DNA from: Corynebacterium mucifaciens
GTDB taxonomy: Bacteria > Actinomycetota > Actinomycetes > Mycobacteriales > Mycobacteriaceae
Assembly (NCBI RefSeq): GCF_012396315.1
Contig: NZ_JAAXPF010000007.1
Coordinates: 83,292-147,291, forward strand
Reading direction: 5' to 3'
DNA length: 64,000 bases
The translations under genes were made by a program, and so were the position numbers. The notes under the pieces are model-generated. The model was not told where the DNA came from. It searched no databases and saw nothing but the letters and a program-made list of their open reading frames with translations. Positions 45,198 through 54,324 of this stretch are shown piece after piece; position 1 is the first letter of the stretch, and each line of letters starts with the position of its first letter.

Positions 45198-46070
45198 ATG
45201 ACTGCAGACATCCTAAGCGCCCACCTGCCCGGCGACCGCGTACGACCCCTGCTCGGAGCCGCCGAGGCGGCGGACGGCATCGCGGCTTTCTCCGAAGCCT
45301 TCGTGCAGGGGCTTGACGACGGGCGCGTGCGCCACACCCACCTCATTGTGGAGGACAGCGGGGAGGTGATCGCCTGCGCGGGCATCGCCGAGGACGGCTC
45401 GGCGGAGCTCGTCGTGCACCCGCAGCGCCGCCGCGAGGGCGTCGGCGAGGCGCTGGCGAAGGCGGTGCGCGAGCAGCGGCCGGACGCTGGCCTGTGGGCG
45501 CACGGCAACCTCGCCGGGGCGCAGGCGCTCGCCGGAAAACTCGGGTTAACGGTTGACCGTGAGCTCCTGGTGATGGGCATCGCCGCCGAGGGGATTCCGG
45601 CGGGCGGCGCCGAACTGCCGGAAGGGTTCGAGGCGCTGGATTATGCCGGGGCGGTCGAGCGGTGGGGGCGCGACGCCGTCGATAGGCAATGGCTCGAGGT
45701 GAACAACGATGCGTTTTCGTGGCACCCGGAGCAGGGGGGCTGGGATCTAGAGCGCCTGCGGCGGGCGATGGAGGCGGAGTGGTTCGACCCGGCGGGTGTG
45801 CAGCTGCTGTACGACGGGAAGGAGCTCGCCGGGTTCCACTGGACTAAGCGGCATCCGGATGGGACTGGTGAGGTGTATGTGGTTGGCCTTGCCTCACGGT
45901 ACCGGGGGGAGGGGTTGGGGGGACCGCTGATGCAATTGGGGCTGAATTACCTTACTGGGGAGGGATCTGCGCAGGTCATCCTCTATGTTGAGGCGGATAA
46001 CCAGCCTGCCGTAAGGCTGTACCGCCACCTCGGTTTCGCTGTGTGTGAAAGTCATGTGGTCTACCGGTAA
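45198..46070 (+). CDS. mshD: Mycothiol synthase
   Basis: Last step of mycothiol synthesis: acetylates Cys-GlcN-Ins with acetyl-CoA. 290 residues made of two GNAT domains. The first is degenerate but keeps VVHPQRRREGVGEAL; the second has VVGLASRYRGEGLGGPLMQLG (acetyl-CoA pyrophosphate loop) and ends LYVEADNQPAVRLYRHLGF. Length is near the usual 290-310. Base use in the last 300 bases is less GC-rich (runs of gggg-agg and AT), unlike its 5' part. It is followed by the pstS promoter region. Confidence 0.92.
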   Translation: MTADILSAHLPGDRVRPLLGAAEAADGIAAFSEAFVQGLDDGRVRHTHLIVEDSGEVIACAGIAEDGSAELVVHPQRRREGVGEALAKAVREQRPDAGLWAHGNLAGAQALAGKLGLTVDRELLVMGIAAEGIPAGGAELPEGFEALDYAGAVERWGRDAVDRQWLEVNNDAFSWHPEQGGWDLERLRRAMEAEWFDPAGVQLLYDGKELAGFHWTKRHPDGTGEVYVVGLASRYRGEGLGGPLMQLGLNYLTGEGSAQVILYVEADNQPAVRLYRHLGFAVCESHVVYR

Positions 46071-46109
46071 CCTGGCTACCACCTGCAGAAACTGAGTGGG
46101 TCGAAGAAA

Positions 46110-46126
46110 TTCACCAGTTGTTCACT
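46110..46126 (+). promoter_or_regulatory. Candidate PhoR box of pstS
   Basis: TTCACC (46110-46115), five bases, then TTCACT (46121-46126): a direct repeat with an 11-bp period, 110 bases before the pstS start. The period and position fit an OmpR-family activator. The same repeat pair is found upstream of nucH. Confidence 0.6.
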
Positions 46127-46235
46127 TAACTGGCTACCGGCCATTAACCAGGTTTCCGTAGGTTTGCTCTCGTGAGTACTTGGATAGTTGTATCCGATAC
46201 TCGAAACTGACCTGTTTGTACCGGAAAGGTATCCC

Positions 46236-47387
46236 GTGATCCGTAACTTCAAGCGCACCGCCGCAATCGCCGGCGTCGTTGCAGTATCTTCCGCTTCCCT
46301 CGTCGCTTGTGGCGACTCCGACGACAACGCAGAGTCCACCACTGCCGAGTCTGCGACCGAGGCTGCCTCCTCCGACGAGAACAACGACAACAACGACGAC
46401 CAGAACTCTGGCGAGTACGAGCTGACCGGCCAGGAAGGCACCCTGGTTGCTGAGGGCGCATCGTCCCAGCAGAACGCGATGGACTACTTCGCGTCCGTCT
46501 ACGCATCCGAGGTTCCGGGTGCGCAGCTCGCGTACACCCCGTCCGGCTCCGGTGCTGGCCAGAAGAACTTCATTGCTAACCAGGCTGTGTTCGCTGGCTC
46601 CGACTCCCCGCTGAAGGACGACCAGATCCAGGCTGCTGCTGACCGCTGCGGCGGCAACGAGGCTTGGCACCTGCCGTTCGTCATCGGCCCGGTTGCCATC
46701 GCCTACAACCTGGACGGCGTGGACGAGCTGAACCTGACCGTCGACAACATCGTCGAGATCTTCCAGGGTGTCATCACCACCTGGAACGACCCGAAGATCG
46801 CTGAGAACAACGAGGGTGTCGAGCTCCCGGACACCCCGATCAACGTCTTCTACCGCTCCGACGAGTCCGGCACCTCCGACAACTTCCAGAAGTTCCTGGC
46901 TGCCGCCTCCGACGGCAAGTGGGAGTCCACCGGCAAGGCGTTCCCGAACGCTGTGGGCACCGGCGCGAACGGCTCCTCCGGTGTGGCACAGGAGGTCAAC
47001 GCAACCGACGGTGCAATCACCTACGTTGAGGCTGGCTTCGCTGACAAGACGGCCAACATCGACTTTGGCAACGGCCCGGTCGAGCTGACCGAAGAGGCCG
47101 TGGAAAAGACTCTGGATAACCTGGAGTTCACCACCGAGGGCCACGACATGGTCGTCGACTCCGAGAAGCTGTTCACCACCGACACCGAGGGTGCGTACCC
47201 GCTGGTGCTGACCACCTACGAGATCGTCTGCTCCGCCGGCTACGACGAGGAGACCTCCAACATGGTCAAGGACTTCCTGAACGTCGCACTGGACAGCCAG
47301 GACGAGGAGCTCGCCGACGAGGGCTTCATCCCGGTCAAGGGCGCACACGCTGATCGCCTGCGCGAGGCGATCAACGCCATCCAGTAA
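46236..47387 (+). CDS. pstS: Phosphate-binding lipoprotein of the Pst importer
   Basis: 383 residues from GTG with GGAAAGG 6 bases upstream. Lipobox LVAC with the acylated Cys at 25, then a Ser/Asp/Asn/Glu-rich linker to about 70. The binding domain has EGASSQQNAM, YTPSGSGAGQ, FAGSDSPL, and FYRSDESGTSDNF, the phosphate-contact loops of PstS. TGANGSSGV follows. It delivers phosphate to PstC-PstA and is induced under phosphate limitation in relatives. A hairpin separates it from pstC. Confidence 0.95.
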   Translation: MIRNFKRTAAIAGVVAVSSASLVACGDSDDNAESTTAESATEAASSDENNDNNDDQNSGEYELTGQEGTLVAEGASSQQNAMDYFASVYASEVPGAQLAYTPSGSGAGQKNFIANQAVFAGSDSPLKDDQIQAAADRCGGNEAWHLPFVIGPVAIAYNLDGVDELNLTVDNIVEIFQGVITTWNDPKIAENNEGVELPDTPINVFYRSDESGTSDNFQKFLAAASDGKWESTGKAFPNAVGTGANGSSGVAQEVNATDGAITYVEAGFADKTANIDFGNGPVELTEEAVEKTLDNLEFTTEGHDMVVDSEKLFTTDTEGAYPLVLTTYEIVCSAGYDEETSNMVKDFLNVALDSQDEELADEGFIPVKGAHADRLREAINAIQ

Positions 47388-47435
47388 GACACTCTGGAAC
47401 CCGGTCTCCGCGGTCTAGGGCCGTCGGAGGCAGAT

Positions 47436-47468
47436 AGACCCCCCACTGATTCCGATCGCGGGGGGTCT
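47436..47468 (+). terminator. pstS-pstC intercistronic hairpin
   Basis: AGACCCCCC (47436-47444) and GGGGGGTCT (47460-47468) form a 9-bp GC-rich stem with a 15-base loop and no T-run. A partial terminator or mRNA stabiliser that keeps pstS in excess over pstCAB is the likely role. Confidence 0.6.
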
Positions 47469-47542
47469 CTCTATGCGGAGAAGCGGTGGGAACCCGCTTG
47501 CGCCGCCGACCACAACGTTTCATCTTCGAAGGATTCGAGCAC

Positions 47543-48637
47543 ATGGCTGACAACGAACTGCCGGCTTCCGAGCACGACGACCGCGGCGCAGGGCCCGCGA
47601 CCAAGACCGATCCTGTAATTCAAGACTCCACGGGCGCCCCGGTGCGCAAAGGCCAAGATCCCGCGACCGAGAACACGCCGATCGCGGGGGATGCCAGCAA
47701 CGGCGCTGGCGTGAAGCGCCCGGGCGACCGCGTCTTCGAGTTCCTCTCCACTGCCTCCGCAACCCTGATTACCGTGCTGGTCGCGGCTATCGGCATCTTC
47801 CTGCTCATCCAGGCGCTACCGCCCTTGATGCGCAACGACGGTGGCCTGGCGGGCTTCTTCACCTACGGCGGCCAGTGGCAGACGTCCAACCTGGATGCGA
47901 TGCAGTTCGGTATCCCGAACCTGTTCTTCTCCACGGTGACCATTTCGGTGATCGCGCTCGTCATCGCAATGCCCATCGCGCTCGGTGTGGCGCTGTTCTT
48001 GTCCAACTACTGCCCGCCAAACCTGGTGCGTCCGCTCGGCACGCTGGTGGACATGCTGGCCGCCGTGCCGTCCATCGTGTACGGCCTGTGGGGCGCGCAG
48101 GTGCTCGGCCCGCTGTTGGGCGACTTTTACAGCTGGGTTAACAGCTGGGGCGGCGACTTCTTCCTGTTCGCCTCCTACCAGAACTCCCCGCCGTTCTCCA
48201 CGGCCCGCAACATGATGACCGGCGGCATCGTGCTGGCCATCATGATTCTGCCGATCATCGCCGCGACCGCGCGAGAGATCTTCGTGCAGACCCCTCCCGG
48301 CCAGATCGAGTCCGCACTCGCCCTGGGCGCGACCCGCTGGGAAGTTATCCGCATGACCGTAATCCCGTTCGGTTTGTCGGGCTTCATCGCGGGCTCCATG
48401 CTGGGCCTGGGCCGCGCACTGGGCGAAACCATGGCGCTGTACATGGCCGTCGCACCGGCGAACGAGTTCCGCGGCTCCCTGTTCGACGGCGGCACCACCT
48501 TCGCAACCGCGATCGCCAACGCCGCGGCGGAGTTCAACAACCCGGTCTCCGCGGGTGCCTACATCGCCGCCGGCCTGGTGCTGTTCTTGCTCACCTTCAT
48601 CGTCAACTCGATCGCCCGCGCGATCGTCAACAAGTAA
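47543..48637 (+). CDS. pstC: Phosphate ABC transporter permease PstC
   Basis: 364 residues. A cytoplasmic, hydrophilic N-terminal extension of about 65 residues precedes six hydrophobic segments. The ATPase-coupling EAA-like loop is ESALALGATRWEVIRMTVIPFGLSG, and ALGETMALYMA follows. AAGGA lies 9 bases before the ATG. The extended N-terminus is rich in Asp/Thr/Pro and has no obvious function. Confidence 0.93.
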   Translation: MADNELPASEHDDRGAGPATKTDPVIQDSTGAPVRKGQDPATENTPIAGDASNGAGVKRPGDRVFEFLSTASATLITVLVAAIGIFLLIQALPPLMRNDGGLAGFFTYGGQWQTSNLDAMQFGIPNLFFSTVTISVIALVIAMPIALGVALFLSNYCPPNLVRPLGTLVDMLAAVPSIVYGLWGAQVLGPLLGDFYSWVNSWGGDFFLFASYQNSPPFSTARNMMTGGIVLAIMILPIIAATAREIFVQTPPGQIESALALGATRWEVIRMTVIPFGLSGFIAGSMLGLGRALGETMALYMAVAPANEFRGSLFDGGTTFATAIANAAAEFNNPVSAGAYIAAGLVLFLLTFIVNSIARAIVNK

Positions 48638-48653
48638 GGAGCGGAAGGTAGAA

Positions 48654-49616
48654 ATGTCTACTGCAGTACCGAACAACGGCTCCTCCCAGGTAGCCACCCA
48701 GCAGCCCGCTCCGTCCACCCGCTCCTCGCGCGGCGGCGACAACCCGTTCACGGACATCGCCTCCGGCCGCAAGACCACCAACTCCATCATGGGCGGCCTC
48801 ATGTGGCTGTGCATGATCATCGCCCTGATTCCGCTTGTGTGGCTGCTGGTCACGGTGGTCTCGCGCGGCATGGGCGCCGTGCTCGACCCGGCCTGGTGGA
48901 CCGAAGACATGGTTGGCGTGCGCTCCTCCAAGCCGGGCGGCGGCGCACTGCACGCCATTGCCGGCACCATCATGCAGACGCTCATCGCGTCGCTGATCTC
49001 CATCCCGATCGGCATCTTCACCGCGATCTACCTGGTGGAGTACTCCAACGGCAACAAGCTGGGCAAGCTGACCACCTTCATGGTGGACATCCTCTCCGGC
49101 GTGCCCTCCATCGTCGCGGCGCTGTTCGTCTACGCCCTGTGGATCACCATCCTGGGCCAGCAGCGCTCCGGGTTCGCGGTGTCCCTGTCGCTGATCCTGC
49201 TCATGATCCCGGTCGTGGTGCGCAACACCGAGGAGATGCTGCGCGTGGTGCCCATGGACCTGCGCGAGGCGTCCTACGCGCTGGGCGTGCCCAAGTGGAA
49301 GACCATCGTGCGCATCGTGCTGCCGACGGCGCTGTCCGGCATCATCACCGGTGTCATGCTCGCCATCGCCCGCGTGATGGGCGAGTCCGCCCCGGTGCTC
49401 ATCCTCGTCGGCTCCACGCCGACCACTAACTGGTTCAACATGTTTGACAAGCCGCAGTCCTCGCTGCCGCTGTTCATGCTGGATATGTGGAAGTCCGGTG
49501 CTACCGGCCCGGCAAACGACCGACTCTGGGGCGCGGCGCTGACGCTCGTGATCCTCGTTGTCACTCTGAACCTGCTCGCACGCTTTGTGGCGAAGCGCTA
49601 CTCGGTCAAGAAGTAA
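48654..49616 (+). CDS. pstA: Phosphate ABC transporter permease PstA
   Basis: 320 residues, again with a hydrophilic N-terminus (about 45 residues), then six membrane segments. The coupling loop is [25 protein letters not shown], and [14 protein letters not shown] follows. GGAAGG precedes the ATG. It pairs with PstC in the membrane. Confidence 0.93.
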   Translation: MSTAVPNNGSSQVATQQPAPSTRSSRGGDNPFTDIASGRKTTNSIMGGLMWLCMIIALIPLVWLLVTVVSRGMGAVLDPAWWTEDMVGVRSSKPGGGALHAIAGTIMQTLIASLISIPIGIFTAIYLVEYSNGNKLGKLTTFMVDILSGVPSIVAALFVYALWITILGQQRSGFAVSLSLILLMIPVVVRNTEEMLRVVPMDLREASYALGVPKWKTIVRIVLPTALSGIITGVMLAIARVMGESAPVLILVGSTPTTNWFNMFDKPQSSLPLFMLDMWKSGATGPANDRLWGAALTLVILVVTLNLLARFVAKRYSVKK

Positions 49617-49653
49617 CCCACCCGCGTACCCACCCCACCCAGGAGAATCCCAG

Positions 49654-50430
49654 ATGTCTACCAAGCTCGAACTCAACGACGTCAACATCTACTACGGCGA
49701 CTTCCACGCCGTGCAGAACGTCAACATGCAGATCCCGGCGAAGTCCGTCACGGCCTTCATCGGCCCGTCGGGCTGCGGCAAGTCCACCGTGCTGCGCACC
49801 CTCAACCGCATGCACGAGGTCATCCCGAACGCGTCCGTGAAGGGCGAGATCCTGCTCGACGGCCACGACATTTATGGCAAGGACGTCGACCCGGTTGCCG
49901 TGCGCAACACCATCGGCATGGTGTTCCAGAAGGCCAACCCGTTCCCGACCATGTCCATCGAGGACAACGTGGTCGCGGGCCTGCGCCTCTCCGGTGAAAA
50001 GGACAAGAAGAAGCTCAAGGAGGTCGCGGAGCAGTCCCTGCGCGGCGCGAACCTGTGGGACGAGGTCAAGGACCGCCTGGACAAGCCGGGCGGCGGCCTC
50101 TCCGGCGGTCAGCAGCAGCGCCTGTGCATCGCCCGCGCCATCGCGGTGCGCCCCGAGGTGCTCCTGATGGACGAGCCGTGCTCCGCCCTGGACCCGATCT
50201 CCACCCTCGCAGTGGAGGACCTCATCCACGAGCTGAAGAACGACTTCACCATCGTCATCGTGACGCACAACATGCAGCAGGCAGCCCGTGTGTCCGACAA
50301 GACCGCGTTCTTCTCCCTCGAGGCCACCGGCAAGCCGGGCCACCTGGTGGAGTTCAACGACACCACCACCATCTTCGAAAACCCGGAGCAGAAAGAGACC
50401 GAAGACTACATCTCCGGCCGCTTCGGCTAG
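49654..50430 (+). CDS. pstB: Phosphate ABC transporter ATPase PstB
   Basis: 258 residues. Walker A GPSGCGKS at 37-44, Q-loop VFQKANPFP, signature LSGGQQQR, Walker [14 protein letters not shown], switch His in VTHNM. All PstB-specific features are present. AGGAGA precedes the ATG. It ends 9 bases before the convergent phoU stop. Confidence 0.95.
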   Translation: MSTKLELNDVNIYYGDFHAVQNVNMQIPAKSVTAFIGPSGCGKSTVLRTLNRMHEVIPNASVKGEILLDGHDIYGKDVDPVAVRNTIGMVFQKANPFPTMSIEDNVVAGLRLSGEKDKKKLKEVAEQSLRGANLWDEVKDRLDKPGGGLSGGQQQRLCIARAIAVRPEVLLMDEPCSALDPISTLAVEDLIHELKNDFTIVIVTHNMQQAARVSDKTAFFSLEATGKPGHLVEFNDTTTIFENPEQKETEDYISGRFG

Positions 50431-50439
50431 AGCATCCCG

Positions 50440-51171
50440 TCAGCCGCGCGTGCGGAATTTCCGCTCGATGGTGGCGAACTTCTGCTCCGGGTCGTGATCC
50501 ACCTCGTCGCGCTGGCGGAGGTACGCCTCGGGCTTGAGCCCCGTGATCAGGAAAACCGTGCGGCTGGCAACGCTGACGCAGCGGTCCGCGTAGCGCTCGT
50601 AGTAGCGCGCCAGCATGGATAGGTCCACGGCCTCGCGGGTGGAGTACTCCCACTCCCGGTCCGAGACCAGGCTGAACAGGTAAGCCTTCATGTCGTCGAC
50701 GCCCTCGTCGATGGTGTGCAGTTCCACGGCAACGTCGGCGTCGGGCTCGACGAGGAGCTGGCGGGTCGTCGCACCCATCTCGTAGACGAGGCGGGCAAGT
50801 TCCTCGACGTAGCCGTGCAGGGCCTCCGGGTACACGGGGTGGGGGTGGCGCTGCCGGGACAGCAGCGCGATGTTTCGCGCGAGCGACCCCATGCGCTCGA
50901 AGCTTTCCACGATGTAGATCGCGGACACGACCTGGCGGAGGTCCGAGGCGACGGGGTTCTGTAGCGCCAACAGACGCATGCTGCGGTCCTCGCAGCGCTC
51001 ACTGATGTCTTTCAGCGAGTCCGCCTCCGTGAGCGCGGCCTCGGCGTCTTCCAAGGACCGCTCCAGCAGCGCGGCGGTGGCGTGGCCCATGATCTCGCGC
51101 ACGGTGTCGCACATCTCAAGAACGTCCTGGTTAAACGCCTCGAGGTGCTCCCTGTACTCAGTGCGCAGCAT
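50440..51171 (-). CDS. phoU: Phosphate regulator PhoU
   Basis: 243 residues with two three-helix PhoU repeats, each with the E/D-x3-D-like metal patch (RCEDRSMRLLALQNPVASDLR and ARYYERYADRCVSVA). It links Pst activity to the two-component system and dampens the response when phosphate is plentiful. It is convergent to pstB, not co-transcribed with pstSCAB, as in C. glutamicum from memory. Confidence 0.92.
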   Translation of the reverse strand: MLRTEYREHLEAFNQDVLEMCDTVREIMGHATAALLERSLEDAEAALTEADSLKDISERCEDRSMRLLALQNPVASDLRQVVSAIYIVESFERMGSLARNIALLSRQRHPHPVYPEALHGYVEELARLVYEMGATTRQLLVEPDADVAVELHTIDEGVDDMKAYLFSLVSDREWEYSTREAVDLSMLARYYERYADRCVSVASRTVFLITGLKPEAYLRQRDEVDHDPEQKFATIERKFRTRG

Positions 51172-51199
51172 GCGTTTGATGCTCCGCGGGGACCCGGAC

Positions 51200-52372
51200 C
51201 TATCCACCGCTATTCTCAATCTCCGCGCCCTCCGGCACGGTGTCGTCTTCCGGGTCCTCCAGCCAGCCCTCGGGCAGTGCGATCTTGCCGGCGGAGCCTT
51301 GGCGTCCGCGAGCGTCGTCGGCGTGCTCCGCCATCTCGTTGGAGCCGGCAATCGGGGCTAGGCGCTCGCGCAGTTCGGCCAGACTGGTCACCTGCGCCAG
51401 GGACTTGCGGAACTCGCCACCGACCGGGAAGCCGCGCAAGTACCACCCGGTGTGCTTGCGGATGTCGCGGCACGCGTGCTCCTCGCCGTCGTGCTGCGCC
51501 AAAAGCTCCGCGTGGCGGTAGATGATTCGTGCGACCTCGCCGAGCGTCGGCTCCGGCGGGATGTCCTCGCCACGCAGCTGAGCGCCCAGCTGGGCGAACA
51601 GCCACGGGCGGCCCAGGCACCCGCGCCCCACCTCAACGCCGTGGCAGCCGGTGAGCTCCATCATCTTCGCGGCGTCGTCGGCGGCGAAAATGTCGCCGTT
51701 GCCGATGACAGGCACGCCTGTGCCGTCCATGTGCTCAACCAACCGGGCGATTTCATCCCAGTGGGCCTCCCCGGAGTAGCGCTCCGCGCCCGTGCGTGCG
51801 TGCAGGGCGACGGCGGCCGCGCCGGATTCGGCGGCGATCCGCCCCGCGTCCAGGTGCGTCTGGTGCTCGTCGTCGATGCCGATGCGGAACTTCACCGTGA
51901 TCGGGATGCCGGAGCCCTCCGCGGCGCGCACCGCAGCGTCCACGATGTTGCCGTAGAGGCGGCGCTTGTATGGGATGGCGCAGCCGCCGCCCTTACGCGT
52001 CACCTTGGGCACCGGGCAGCCGAAGTTCATGTCCACGTGGTCGGCGATGTCTTCCTCCACGATCATGCGCACCGCCTCGTAGGTGAACTTTGGGTCCACG
52101 GTGTACAACTGCATCGAGCGCGGCGTCTCCACCTCGGCAAAGCTGGTCATGTGCAGCGTCTTCGGGTTGCGGGCCACCATCGCCCGCGCGGTGATCATCT
52201 CGCAGACGTACAGGCCTGAGGAGGTGCCGGTGAGTTCCTCTTCAATCTCCCGGCACAGCACGCGAAACGGCATGTTGGTCACCCCGGCCATCGGTGCGAG
52301 GATGACGGGGGAGCTCAGGTCAATGCCGCCGATCGTTAGGGCGGGGGCAACTGCAGTCATAATGACGCCCAT
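51200..52372 (-). CDS. dusB: tRNA-dihydrouridine synthase, DusB type
   Basis: 390 residues. FMN-binding TIM barrel: APMAGVTNMPFR at the N-terminus, DMNFGCPVPKVTRKGGG with the catalytic Cys, TVKFRIGIDD, LHARTGAERYSG, VIGNGDIFAADDA and GVEVGRGCLGRPW. It reduces uridines in tRNA D-loops. An ATG at 52360 is the other possible start; 52372 gives four more residues. It is upstream of phoU on the same strand, 28 bases away, so the two are probably co-transcribed. Confidence 0.92.
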   Translation of the reverse strand: MGVIMTAVAPALTIGGIDLSSPVILAPMAGVTNMPFRVLCREIEEELTGTSSGLYVCEMITARAMVARNPKTLHMTSFAEVETPRSMQLYTVDPKFTYEAVRMIVEEDIADHVDMNFGCPVPKVTRKGGGCAIPYKRRLYGNIVDAAVRAAEGSGIPITVKFRIGIDDEHQTHLDAGRIAAESGAAAVALHARTGAERYSGEAHWDEIARLVEHMDGTGVPVIGNGDIFAADDAAKMMELTGCHGVEVGRGCLGRPWLFAQLGAQLRGEDIPPEPTLGEVARIIYRHAELLAQHDGEEHACRDIRKHTGWYLRGFPVGGEFRKSLAQVTSLAELRERLAPIAGSNEMAEHADDARGRQGSAGKIALPEGWLEDPEDDTVPEGAEIENSGG

Positions 52373-52500
52373 TCTTCCCGCGCAGCACGCCTCCCGTCCA
52401 ATCGGCGGCGCTACGCCCGTTCGGGGGTATGGGGCCGTCGTTAAGCTGTAGCTTTGCGACGAGCTCCGCCCTCCTCGTAGCCATGGGGCGTAGGTCACAA

Positions 52501-52506
52501 TATGGT
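52501..52506 (+). promoter_or_regulatory. Possible -10 (TATGGT) of actA
   Basis: TATGGT lies 42 bases before the actA ATG; GGGAG precedes the start codon. No clear -35 was seen. Given RamA elsewhere in the window, acetate-dependent control would not be surprising, but no RamA/RamB site was recognised here. Confidence 0.3.
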
Positions 52507-52548
52507 GGTCGCTGTTATCAGTTCACGCGAACGATTTGAGGGAGCATC

Positions 52549-54057
52549 ATGAGCGATCGCATCGCAAGCGCCAAGCTGCGCGACAAGGTTATGACCGCCG
52601 AGGAAGCGGCCCAGTTTGTCAACCACGGCGACAAGGTCGGCACCTCCGGCTTCACTGGCGCCGGCTACCCCAAGGCCATGCCCGCCGCGATTGCGCAGAA
52701 GGCGAAGGCCGCACATGAGAAGGGGCAGGATTTCTCCATCGACATGTACACCGGTGCCTCCACCGCGCCGGAGTGCGACGGCGTGCTCGCGGAGGCCAAC
52801 GCGCTGCGTTACCGCATGCCGTACCAGTCGGACCCGACCATGCGGAACAAGATCAACGCCGGCGAGCTGAAGTTCCAGGACATCCACCTGTCCCACTCCG
52901 GCATGATGGTGGAGGAGGGCTTCTTCGGCGAGGTCGACTTGGCCATCGTGGAAGCCGTGCGCATCACCGACGACGGCAACATTGTGCCGTCGTCGTCCGT
53001 AGGCAACTCCGTCGAGTTCCTCAACGCGGCCAAGAAGATCATCATTGAGGTGAATTCGTGGCAGTCCGAGGAGCTCGAAGGCATGCACGACATCTGGACC
53101 GTGCCGCCGCTGCCGAACCGCGTCCCGATCCCGATCACCAAGTGCGGGGACCGCATCGGCGCCACCTACATCGAGATCGACCCGGATAAGGTCGTCGCCG
53201 TCATTGAGACGAATGACCCGGACCGCAACGCCCCGTTCAAGGCGCCGGACGAGGTTTCCGAGCAGATCGCGGGCAACTTTCTCGACTTCCTGGAAAACGA
53301 GGTCAAGGCCGGCCGACTTACCTACGACGGCTACGTCATGCAGTCCGGCGTGGGCAACGTGCCCAACGCGGTAATGGCGGGCCTGATGGAGTCCAAGTTT
53401 GAAAATATCCAGGCCTACACCGAGGTGATCCAGGATGGCATGGTCGACCTCATCGACGCGGGCAAGATGACCGTCGCCTCCGCCACCTCTTTCTCCCTGT
53501 CGCCGGAGTACGCGGAGAAGATGAACCGGGAGGCGTCGCGCTACCGCGAGTCCATCATCCTGCGCCCGCAGTCCATCTCCAACCACCCCGAAGTCATCCG
53601 CCGCACCGGCTTGATCGCCTCCAACGGCATGATCGAGGCGGACATTTACGGCAACGCCAACTCCACCCACATCAACGGCTCCCGTTTGATGAACGCCTTG
53701 GGCGGCTCCGGCGACTTCACCCGCAACGCCTACATTTCGACGTTCATCTCCCCGTCGGTGGCGAAGGACGGCGCCATCTCTGCCATCGTGCCGTTCGCGT
53801 CCCACATCGACCACAACGAGCACGACGCCATGGTCTTCATCACCGAGTACGGCGTGGCGGACCTGCGCGGCCTCGCCCCGCGCGACCGTCCCGCGAAGAT
53901 GATCTCCATCGCGCACCCGTCTTACCGCCCGCTGCTGGAGGAGTATGTCGAGCTCGCCTCCAAGTGCAAGTACCAGGCAACCCCGCACGACCTGCGCCAC
54001 GCCTTCGACTTCCACATCCGCATGGAGAAGACCGGCACGATGATGAAGGAGGGCTAA
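52549..54057 (+). CDS. actA: Succinyl-CoA:acetate CoA-transferase / acetyl-CoA hydrolase family
   Basis: 502 residues. Class I CoA-transferase fold of the acetyl-CoA hydrolase/Cat1 branch: GDKVGTSGFTGAGYPKAMP near the N-terminus, and the catalytic Glu E433 in ITEYGVADLRG. ASNGMIEADIYGNANSTHING is the CoA-site region. In C. glutamicum the gene after dusB is a CoA-transferase active with acetate and succinyl-CoA; this is the likely orthologue. Hydrolase and transferase activities cannot be separated by sequence. Confidence 0.9.
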   Translation: MSDRIASAKLRDKVMTAEEAAQFVNHGDKVGTSGFTGAGYPKAMPAAIAQKAKAAHEKGQDFSIDMYTGASTAPECDGVLAEANALRYRMPYQSDPTMRNKINAGELKFQDIHLSHSGMMVEEGFFGEVDLAIVEAVRITDDGNIVPSSSVGNSVEFLNAAKKIIIEVNSWQSEELEGMHDIWTVPPLPNRVPIPITKCGDRIGATYIEIDPDKVVAVIETNDPDRNAPFKAPDEVSEQIAGNFLDFLENEVKAGRLTYDGYVMQSGVGNVPNAVMAGLMESKFENIQAYTEVIQDGMVDLIDAGKMTVASATSFSLSPEYAEKMNREASRYRESIILRPQSISNHPEVIRRTGLIASNGMIEADIYGNANSTHINGSRLMNALGGSGDFTRNAYISTFISPSVAKDGAISAIVPFASHIDHNEHDAMVFITEYGVADLRGLAPRDRPAKMISIAHPSYRPLLEEYVELASKCKYQATPHDLRHAFDFHIRMEKTGTMMKEG

Positions 54058-54110
54058 ACTCCGACCCGATTACCGGGCTGACGGCCTCGAGGGTTACCAT
54101 GAAACCCTGC

Positions 54111-54183
54111 GGGCCTTTAGCTCAGTTGGTAGAGCTACGGACTTTTAATCCGCAGGTCCCGGGTTCGAGCCCCGGAGGGCCCA
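54111..54183 (+). tRNA. tRNA-Lys (TTT)
   Basis: Acceptor GGGCCTT (54111-54117) pairs with AGGGCCC (54176-54182). Anticodon loop CTTTTAA with TTT at 54144-54146. CCA is not encoded. A terminator follows. Confidence 0.95.
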
Positions 54184-54188
54184 CCGCT

Positions 54189-54223
54189 AACCCCCGCTGC
54201 GCACTGCAGCGGGGGTTTGTTTT
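54189..54223 (+). terminator. Terminator after tRNA-Lys
   Basis: A 12-bp perfect stem, AACCCCCGCTGC (54189-54200) with its complement (54206-54217), loop GCACT, followed by a T-rich tail. Confidence 0.9.
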
Positions 54224-54324
54224 GTGCGTCACACCCCGGGCTGGCGGTCGCCGAGATTATGGTGCTATCAAAGTAACTTGCGCCTACCGTTGGTATCCCA
54301 CCCACCGTTGAGGAAAGGCGAACC

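Noticed and set aside
45679..45689. Further partial copies of the carD repeat (here, 39593 and 40218)
   Set aside because: They are 10-11 bp matches within codons for Val-Ala/Pro-Ile-Asp and are plausible by chance in GC-rich coding DNA.
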